From contig JAJXXG010000912.1 in assembly GCA_021781255.1 (NCBI GenBank), positions 1-6,636 of the forward strand: a stretch of 6,636 bases of DNA, given 5' to 3'. The notes under the pieces were generated by a model. That model did not search any database and had not been told where the DNA came from. It saw only the letters and a list, made by a program, of their open reading frames with translations. This stretch comes from Acidobacteriota bacterium (GTDB lineage: Bacteria; Acidobacteriota; Terriglobia; Terriglobales; Acidobacteriaceae). Position 1 is the first letter of the stretch; the number at the start of each line of letters is the position of its first letter. Shown in pieces: positions 1 through 5,308 of this stretch. Made by a program: the position numbers and the translations under genes.

Positions 1-1056
1 TGTCGCTGTCCCGCTTAGCCGGCCGCCAATCGCCAGGCACAGCGCCCACGCTGAAGGCAGCATCAGGTCCATCGCGCCAAATCCGGCGCTCGACAGCGCC
101 ACGACAGCCACCTTCCCGTGCACCAGGGCCATGGCCATCAGCAGCAGTGCCGTTGCCGTTAGGCACGTCGCCGGAATCCAGCGCAGCGCGCGGCGCGCCC
201 CCCAGCGAACCGTCAGGCGGTCTCCCAGTTGTCCTCCCGCCAGGTTCGCCGCCAGGCCCACAACAAACGGCAGCGACGCAAACAGCATCCCGTCCAGCGA
301 AAAACCGGCAGTATGCATCATCCAGGTGGGAAACCAGGAAAAGTAAAACCAGCTTCCACACCCATAGCAGCCGTAGGCAAGAACGATCAGCCACAGCGAT
401 CGCGAACGGAACAGTCGTCTCCACGGCACGGCGGTTGCGTGCGCCCCATGCCCTTCGCCGATCTCCGCCAGCTCCGTGCTGGTCATCCCGGGATCGTCCT
501 GCGGCCGGTTGCGAAACCGCAACCACCACACCCCGGCCCAGGAAAACCCCGCCAGCGCCAGAAAACGGAAGACCATGCGCCACCCGAAGTAGTGCACCAT
601 GGGAACGATCACAACTGGCGCCAGCGCTCCGCCCAGCCGGCTTGCCGCCCACACCAGCCCCTGGCAGCGCGCGCGCTCCCGCATCGGAAACCAGCGCGCG
701 ATGACGCCGGCGATGTTCGGGTAGGCCCCGGCAGCCCCCAGTCCAAAAAAGAATCGCGACGCGCACAACTGCCAGAAGCTGCGCGCCCATCCCGTAAGCG
801 CATTGAAACTGGACCACCACACCACGATGCGCGTCATTTCACCGCGCTGTCCGCGCCGGTCGCCCATCGCCCCCGAAGGCACTTCGAAGACTCCGTTTGC
901 CAGCACGTACGCGCTCAGGATCCAGCCCCATTGCTGCGGCTGAATCTTCAGATCGGCTTGGATTGCGGGCCCTGCAACCGCGATCGCAAGGCGGTCCAGA
1001 AACGTGAGGACTGAAAGCAGGCCGAGGAGCGCAAGCACCCTGTAGCGCAACTTCAA
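1..1056 (-). CDS. MFS transporter, anion:cation symporter (hexuronate/sugar-acid) type, C-terminus cut by window edge
   Basis: Inner-membrane secondary transporter, probably importing an organic or sugar acid with a cation. The frame is open for 352 codons and runs off the left edge, so roughly 80 residues are missing against the usual length of about 430. Visible features: a first membrane helix from about residue 7 containing FLDRLAIAVAGP, as in ExuT/GudP relatives; the helix 2-3 loop signature GDRRGQR (65-71); RFFFGLGAAGAYPNIAGV (101-118) followed by RWFPMRERAR (121-130), typical of this family; a hydrophilic central loop at about 182-220; and the second-half signature GDRLTVRWGARR (278-289). 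The start is TTG at 1056-1054, supported by GAGGG (1068-1064) eight to nine bases upstream and by family N-termini that begin close to RYRVLALL. It overlaps the racemase stop as TTGA, so translation is probably coupled. The family is clear; the substrate is not. The gene context suggests a uronate, aldonate or dicarboxylate. Confidence 0.9.
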   Translation of the reverse strand, partial: MKLRYRVLALLGLLSVLTFLDRLAIAVAGPAIQADLKIQPQQWGWILSAYVLANGVFEVPSGAMGDRRGQRGEMTRIVVWWSSFNALTGWARSFWQLCASRFFFGLGAAGAYPNIAGVIARWFPMRERARCQGLVWAASRLGGALAPVVIVPMVHYFGWRMVFRFLALAGFSWAGVWWLRFRNRPQDDPGMTSTELAEIGEGHGAHATAVPWRRLFRSRSLWLIVLAYGCYGCGSWFYFSWFPTWMMHTAGFSLDGMLFASLPFVVGLAANLAGGQLGDRLTVRWGARRALRWIPATCLTATALLLMAMALVHGKVAVVALSSAGFGAMDLMLPSAWALCLAIGGRLSGTAT

Positions 1057-1751
1057 GCGCCGACCCTCGCCGGCGTCGGCAGCTTGAGCGCATTGCGCGC
1101 GCTCAACACGGCGAGTTCGGGGCTGGAGATCACGGGCGCATGCACCACGTCGGCCGCAAGCGTAGTCAGAACCCGCGCCATCGACGCTTGTGCCAGCACA
1201 ATCAGGTCCACTCCCTTCAGATCCTCCACCAGCGCCTTCGTCAACAGCCGGTCGTGCGTCGCCGTGTCCCCGGCGAGCACTGCGGGAAACGCATCCTTAC
1301 ACAGGCACTCTACCAGTTCTACCTTACGTCCCGCCTTGGCAGCCTTCTCATGTAACAGCGCCGTGGTTGGGTCCAGCGTTGTCTGCAGCGTGGCCAGCAC
1401 GCCGATGGTGCTGGCCTGCCGCACCGCCTTCTCGGCCATGGCTTCGTCGATGCGCAGCACCGGAACTTCAAAAAGCTGCTGCGCCAGCGTTACCCCGGGC
1501 CCGATGGAAGAGCACGTCACCAGCACCGCATTCGCGCCTGCCGCCTCCGCCGAGGCAATTTGCTCGATCAGCCGCCTGATCGTCACCTTGCGCAGACTGC
1601 CGGCCTTCACCGTGTCCTGGATCAGGCTTTCATCCACCATGTGGAACACTTTGGCCTCGGGAATGTGATGGTGACACAGCTTGGTAAAACCAGGCGCAAG
1701 CGTAGGACTCGTATGAATCAGTGCAAGGGTCGGTGCGGTTTGAGTAGACAA
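1053..1751 (-). CDS. Asp/Glu/hydantoin racemase-superfamily protein with one catalytic cysteine
   Basis: A 232-residue cytoplasmic protein, normal length for this superfamily, whose members racemise, isomerise or decarboxylate alpha-carboxylates without cofactors. The N-terminal strand reads LIHTSPTLAPGF (11-22), followed by FHMVDESL (36-43). The first catalytic cysteine is clear in VLVTCSSIGPG (Cys80, codon 1514-1512). The second half carries IGVLATLQTTLDPT (116-129) and VLAQASMARV (185-194). Position 189, where two-base racemases have their second cysteine, is alanine (codon GCG, 1187-1185). A two-cysteine racemase mechanism is therefore unlikely; a one-cysteine isomerase, decarboxylase or other lyase is possible. 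The start is TTG at 1751-1749: an in-frame TAA lies at 1757-1755, and GGAAAGG sits seven bases upstream. The gene is first of a pair with the transporter, which suggests that it acts on the imported compound. Superfamily membership is firm; the reaction is unknown, and it should not be called murI. Confidence 0.85.
   Translation of the reverse strand: MSTQTAPTLALIHTSPTLAPGFTKLCHHHIPEAKVFHMVDESLIQDTVKAGSLRKVTIRRLIEQIASAEAAGANAVLVTCSSIGPGVTLAQQLFEVPVLRIDEAMAEKAVRQASTIGVLATLQTTLDPTTALLHEKAAKAGRKVELVECLCKDAFPAVLAGDTATHDRLLTKALVEDLKGVDLIVLAQASMARVLTTLAADVVHAPVISSPELAVLSARNALKLPTPARVGA
1064..1068 (-). promoter_or_regulatory. Ribosome binding site for the transporter, inside the racemase 3' end
   Basis: GAGGG on the minus strand is followed by seven bases and then TTG 1056-1054. 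It lies inside the last codons of the racemase gene, as expected when two genes are translated in series. The next in-frame candidates (TTG 1050-1048 and GTG 1038-1036) would cut into the conserved N-terminus. Confidence 0.5.
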
Positions 1752-1758
1752 CTTTTAG

Positions 1759-1765
1759 CCTTTCC
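1759..1765 (-). promoter_or_regulatory. Ribosome binding site fixing the racemase TTG start
   Basis: GGAAAGG on the minus strand lies seven bases before TTG 1751-1749. With the in-frame TAA at 1757-1755, it makes TTG the only credible start. A nearby ATG (1767-1765) is out of frame. Confidence 0.7.
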
Positions 1766-1826
1766 ATGCGTCGGGCTCAGCGCTCCATCGAGTCCCCACG
1801 GGCATCATAGCGATACCGCGGCCCGT

Positions 1827-1858
1827 GCTCCGAGCCGGAGCTTGATTTGCTCCTCAAG
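1827..1858. repeat. Cluster of inverted half-sites, possible operator or alternative hairpins
   Basis: GCTCC (1827-1831), GGAGC (1837-1841) and GCTCC (1849-1853) are three alternating copies of one five-base half-site. The first two belong to the 15-base inverted repeat GCTCCGAGCCGGAGC with six-base arms. The second and third form GGAGC-TTGATTT-GCTCC. A further pair, CTTGA (1841-1845) and TCAAG (1854-1858), overlaps the latter. The middle copy can pair with either neighbour, but not both. The site lies 76 or more bases upstream of the racemase start and about 125-157 bases upstream of the GH42 start. The symmetry is seen directly; a regulatory role is inferred. Confidence 0.4.
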
Positions 1859-1983
1859 TTAGCGCAACTACATCGCCCGCTGCGAAGCGTAACAGCCTCG
1901 CCGGTTTCTGATTCCGGTAAGCGGAATGCAATCGGCCGCTCATCCTGCTCCTCGCCAATGCCTTTGTGATACAAAAACCTCGC

Positions 1984-4092
1984 ATGAGAAAACCGCCAGC
2001 AACCGGTCCAGCCGCCTCCAAAGACAGCCGCAGGTTCATCTCCCTGGCCGTCCTCTTCGCCATGCTCTTCTGCGCGCTCGGCCAATCCTCCGCGCAGGCT
2101 GCGCCTACGGCTCCGCCGCCGTGGCTCGGCGCTGCCTGGTACCCCGAACAATGGCCCGAATCGCGCTGGGATGCCGACCTGCAGCTCATGCAGAACGCCC
2201 ACCTCGACGTCGTGCGCGTGGGTGAGTTTGCCTGGAGCGCATTGGAGCCCGCCCAGGGCCGGTACGACATGGATTGGCTCGCCCGCGCAGTCCGGCTCGC
2301 GGAAAAGCACCACATTGCGGTCGTCATCGGCACCCCCACCGACGCCCCGCCCGCCTGGCTTACCAGACTCCATCCCGGCACCTTGCGCGTCGACGCTGCG
2401 GGCCGCACTGCGGAACACGGCAGCCGCCGCCAGTTCAACTATGCAAGCCCCGAATATCGCGGATTCTGCACCCAAATCGCCGCGCAGCTCGCCCGGCGCT
2501 TTGGGCACGACCCCAACGTCATCGGCTGGCAGATCGGCAATGAGTACACCGACGAGTCCTTCGACCCGGCAACGCGCCGCCGGTTTCAGCTTTGGCTTCA
2601 ACGCAAATACAAAACCCTCGACACCTTGAATCGCGCCTGGGTCACTGCTTATTGGAGCCAGACCTACGATCGCTGGGATGAAATTCCCCTTCCCGCATCC
2701 GCCGGCAATCCCGGGCTGCTCCTCGATCACCGCCGTTTCGTCAGCGATACCTGGCGCGACTTCCAGCAGGTGCAGATCGACGCCATCCGCAGATTCGCCG
2801 ACCCACGCCAGTTCATTACCACCAACATCGGCGGCCTGGGCTGGAGTGACAACTGGGATCACTATGAGATCACCCGCCCGCTCGATCTCGCGGCCTGGGA
2901 CGACTACGTGGGTGAAGGTCATCTGCATGTGGACCGCAACGCCGCCATGCACGACTTCGTGCGCGGGTGGAAGCGTCGGAACTTCTGGGTCATGGAAACC
3001 CAGCCCGGCTCGGTCAACTGGGCTCCCGTCAACACCACGCTCGATCGTGGCGAAACCCGCGCCATGGCCTGGCAGGCCATCGGTCATGGCGCCGATGCTG
3101 TTCTTTACTGGCAATGGCGCGACGCGCTGAACGGCCAGGAGCAGTATCACGGTGCCATTGTCGGGCCCGATGGCTCGCCGCTGCCCATCTACTCTGAGAT
3201 CGGCCGCATCGGCGGCGAGTTTCAGCGCGCCGCTCCTGCGCTGCACGGCACGCAACCCGCCGCCCAGGTTGCGCTGCTCGTCACCTACGACAGCCGCTGG
3301 GCCATCGATTTTCAGCCGCACAGCAAGTACTACGACCAGCTCGAGCTTCTCCTCGACTACTATCGCCCGCTGCGGGATGAGCAATTGACCGTGGACATCG
3401 TCAGCGCCGACGCCCCGCTCGACGGCTACAAACTGATCCTGGCGCCAAGCCTGAATGTCATCTCCCAGAGCCTCGCCGCGCATCTGCTCGCCTATGTGCA
3501 GCAGGGAGGCCAACTGCTTCTTGGCCCCCGCTCCGGCATGAAAGACGAGCACAATGCCCTCAATGTTCAACGCCAGCCCGGCCCTCTGGCCGCGCCCCTC
3601 GGCGGTCGCGTCGAGCAGTATTACGCGCTCGATCATCCCCTGCCTGTCGCAGGCTCGCTCGGCGCCGGCAGCGCATCGCTCTGGGCCGAGCAGCTCTCCG
3701 CGGCCGCGCCCGATGTGCAGGTTCTCCTGCGCTATGGCCAGTCGAACGGCTGGCTCGATAACCAGCCGGCCATGATGACTCGCCGCGTTGGCAAAGGCAG
3801 CATCACCTATCTCGGCGCGGTGCTCGATCCGGAACTGATGCGCCAGGTAACCGCATGGGCCATCGCGCGCGCGCAGGTTCATGCGGAGTTTCCCGGCGTG
3901 CCTGCCGGTGTCGAAGTCTGCCGCCGCGCCGGTGCGGACCACATGGCCTTTATCCTCATCAACCACGGTGCCGTGGCGGCGCACGTCGCTCTGCCTGGCC
4001 CAATGAGCGACGTCCTGCACGGCGATCGTATCGTGACCGCCGTCGATTTATCCCCACAAGGCGTCGACGTGCTGGCGACCGGCAAACCCTGA
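1984..4092 (+). CDS. Exported GH42 beta-galactosidase
   Basis: Hydrolyses terminal beta-D-galactosides with retention of configuration; here probably outside the cytoplasm. From ATG 1984 it has 702 residues, near family length plus a signal peptide. RRF (16-18) is followed by a hydrophobic stretch (about 18-34) and AQA (37-39), a plausible cleavage site. The GH42 barrel spans about 46-420 with AAWYPEQWPESRW near its start, the acid/base in WQIGNEY (Glu187, codon 2542-2544) and the nucleophile in VMETQPGSVNW (Glu338, codon 2995-2997). A middle trimerisation-type domain follows (about 427-635) with YVQQGGQLLLGPRSG, then a small C-terminal beta domain. The cysteines of the zinc site seen in some GH42 enzymes are not visible around the acid/base. 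An upstream in-frame GTG (1966) would add six residues; neither start has a clear ribosome site. Probable first gene of an operon with the propeller protein. Family confidence is very high; export is likely; the natural galactoside is unknown. Confidence 0.95.
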   Translation: MRKPPATGPAASKDSRRFISLAVLFAMLFCALGQSSAQAAPTAPPPWLGAAWYPEQWPESRWDADLQLMQNAHLDVVRVGEFAWSALEPAQGRYDMDWLARAVRLAEKHHIAVVIGTPTDAPPAWLTRLHPGTLRVDAAGRTAEHGSRRQFNYASPEYRGFCTQIAAQLARRFGHDPNVIGWQIGNEYTDESFDPATRRRFQLWLQRKYKTLDTLNRAWVTAYWSQTYDRWDEIPLPASAGNPGLLLDHRRFVSDTWRDFQQVQIDAIRRFADPRQFITTNIGGLGWSDNWDHYEITRPLDLAAWDDYVGEGHLHVDRNAAMHDFVRGWKRRNFWVMETQPGSVNWAPVNTTLDRGETRAMAWQAIGHGADAVLYWQWRDALNGQEQYHGAIVGPDGSPLPIYSEIGRIGGEFQRAAPALHGTQPAAQVALLVTYDSRWAIDFQPHSKYYDQLELLLDYYRPLRDEQLTVDIVSADAPLDGYKLILAPSLNVISQSLAAHLLAYVQQGGQLLLGPRSGMKDEHNALNVQRQPGPLAAPLGGRVEQYYALDHPLPVAGSLGAGSASLWAEQLSAAAPDVQVLLRYGQSNGWLDNQPAMMTRRVGKGSITYLGAVLDPELMRQVTAWAIARAQVHAEFPGVPAGVEVCRRAGADHMAFILINHGAVAAHVALPGPMSDVLHGDRIVTAVDLSPQGVDVLATGKP

Positions 4093-4119
4093 ACGCAAAA
4101 AAATCCTCCGCCTCGACAT

Positions 4120-4123
4120 GGAG
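4120..4123 (+). promoter_or_regulatory. Ribosome binding site of the propeller gene
   Basis: GGAG is followed by eight bases and then ATG 4132. This fixes the start and preserves the complete twin-arginine signal. The gap to the GH42 stop is only 39 bases, with no terminator-like hairpin. Confidence 0.65.
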
Positions 4124-4131
4124 ACGTATCG

Positions 4132-5223
4132 ATGAATACACCGTTGACCCGCCGCCGATTCCTCAATTCGCTCGGCGCCTCGCTCGCCGGGCTGCCGCTG
4201 CTGTCAGGTCCAGGCCTCTGCGCCGAAGCCTTCACCAGCGCCCAGGTCGCTCCCTTTCGCACCCCGTACAAATACGGCAAGCTCGTGCTCTCCGCATCGA
4301 ACGATCCCGGCGCCTTCGACGCGAAATCTGTCGACGACCCCTTCGTCTTCCTCCACAACGGGGCATTTCATATGCTCTACATCGGATTCGACGGCATCGG
4401 CTATCAGACCGGACTCGCAAAATCCTCTGACCTCGTCCACTGGGAGCGCCTGGCCTGCGTAGCCCGCCGCGATCCCAGCTCAAAGTACACCCGCTATAAC
4501 ATCGCGCTCAGTTGCCTGCTCCGCGAACACGGTCTCACTTCGAAGGGACGCCTCAAGAAAGTCCATGGCCGTTTTCTCGGCGCATGGAACGCCTATCCCG
4601 GCGCGGGTTACGAGGCTGGCGCCGCCGTCATTGGACTCGCCTGGAGCGACGATCTGCTGCACTGGGAGCTCACTGAGCCCATTCTCTTCCCTGCCGACGG
4701 CGCGCCCTGGGAGCATGGCGGCCTTTACCGGCCCAACCTCATTGAGGTGAACGGCATCTTCTACCTCTACTACAACGCCAAAACCGATCCTCTCCCCCGG
4801 AGCAAGGGCGGGGGATGGCGCGAGCAGAGCGGCGTCGCCACCTCGCGCGACCTGAAGCACTGGACGCGTTTCGCGGGCAACCCCATCCTGCCCAACGGCG
4901 GACCCGATTCCTGGGATGCGCGTTTCGCCAGCAATCCGTTTGTTGTAAATCACAAACATCTTTTTGGAATGTATTACTTCGGCCTCGACCGTCACGGCAT
5001 CGCGCGCGAGCTCCTCGCCCTCGGCCGCGATCCTTGCCACTTCGAAAAGGTGCATGAAGTCATGCTTGACCGCGGCTCGCCCGGTTCCGTCGATGAAGAC
5101 TATGCCCACAAACCGTGCGTGATCTTCCACCACGGCGCGCTCTACCACTTCTATTGCGCCGTCTCCGGAAAATGGCCCCATGACAGCCGCGGCATCTCCG
5201 TCGCGCGTTCCACGCCCTGGTAA
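4132..5223 (+). CDS. Tat-exported five-bladed beta-propeller glycosidase-like protein (GH43/GH32/GH130-like fold)
   Basis: A 363-residue protein, probably an exported glycoside hydrolase. The N-terminus TRRRFLNSLGASLAG (6-20) is a good twin-arginine signal, with cleavage likely near LCA or AEA (29-33), so it would cross the membrane folded. The rest shows propeller blades with the repeated turn S-x-DL-x-HW: SDLVHWERL (99-107), SDDLLHWEL (172-180) and SRDLKHWTRF (238-247). Candidate active-site acids are Asp68/Asp69 in DDPFVF, Glu194 in WEHGGLYRPNL, Asp262 in WDARFASNP and Glu322 in DEDYAHKP. Blade interiors such as HMLYIGFDG, FYLYYNAK and YHFYCAV fit carbohydrate-active propellers. The exact CAZy family and sugar cannot be named; arabinosidase, galactosidase, another exo-glycosidase or a phosphorylase-like protein are all possible. 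It lies 39 bases after GH42 and is probably co-transcribed with it. An AT-rich codon patch at about 4931-4980 differs from the rest of the gene. Confidence 0.75.
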   Translation: MNTPLTRRRFLNSLGASLAGLPLLSGPGLCAEAFTSAQVAPFRTPYKYGKLVLSASNDPGAFDAKSVDDPFVFLHNGAFHMLYIGFDGIGYQTGLAKSSDLVHWERLACVARRDPSSKYTRYNIALSCLLREHGLTSKGRLKKVHGRFLGAWNAYPGAGYEAGAAVIGLAWSDDLLHWELTEPILFPADGAPWEHGGLYRPNLIEVNGIFYLYYNAKTDPLPRSKGGGWREQSGVATSRDLKHWTRFAGNPILPNGGPDSWDARFASNPFVVNHKHLFGMYYFGLDRHGIARELLALGRDPCHFEKVHEVMLDRGSPGSVDEDYAHKPCVIFHHGALYHFYCAVSGKWPHDSRGISVARSTPW

Positions 5224-5263
5224 TTCCGCATCCGCATCGCAGGAGGCGCCGGGCTGCTCTGGG

Positions 5264-5286
5264 CGGGCGCTTCCATGTCGCGCCCG
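5264..5286. terminator. GC-rich hairpin between convergent genes, possible terminator
   Basis: CGGGCGC (5264-5270) and GCGCCCG (5280-5286) form a perfect seven-base inverted repeat with a nine-base loop. It lies in the 85-base gap between the stop of the propeller gene and the stop of the convergent rhamnosidase gene, where a shared terminator would be expected. No T-tract follows on either strand, so it is not a standard intrinsic terminator; the placement is the main support. Confidence 0.35.
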
Positions 5287-5308
5287 TGCCGGCCCGCGCA
5301 ACACAAAA

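Larger units (their letters stand above)
1752..1983. promoter_or_regulatory. Divergent control region between the racemase/transporter pair and the glycosidase pair
   Basis: About 230 bases separate two divergent starts, so promoters for both directions must lie here or be read through from it. I see no convincing sigma-70 pair. TTGATT (1842-1847) could be a -35 for the plus strand, but the bases 17 further on (CAACTA) are a poor -10. The most structured part is the cluster of inverted half-sites at 1827-1858, listed separately. No tRNA, riboswitch or small protein is evident. The long minus-strand open frame crossing this stretch is a shadow of the GH42 gene. Confidence 0.55.

Noticed and set aside
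229..1014. A 261-codon open frame on the plus strand, with shorter overlapping ones
   Set aside because: The translation is rich in Arg, Pro and Gln with no domain, and it is antisense to the clear MFS transporter frame, which shows continuous membrane helices and family motifs.
1777..4020. A 747-codon open frame on the minus strand, opposite the GH42 gene
   Set aside because: Its translation is low-complexity Gly/Ala/Val/Asp sequence with no recognisable domain, and it lies antisense to a gene with both GH42 catalytic motifs. High GC in third positions creates such open antisense frames.
4118..4135. A five-codon reading frame (METYR) whose TGA overlaps the propeller ATG as ATGA, resembling a leader peptide
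   Set aside because: It has no ribosome site of its own, and its first bases are part of the ribosome site of the propeller gene; chance is the simpler explanation.
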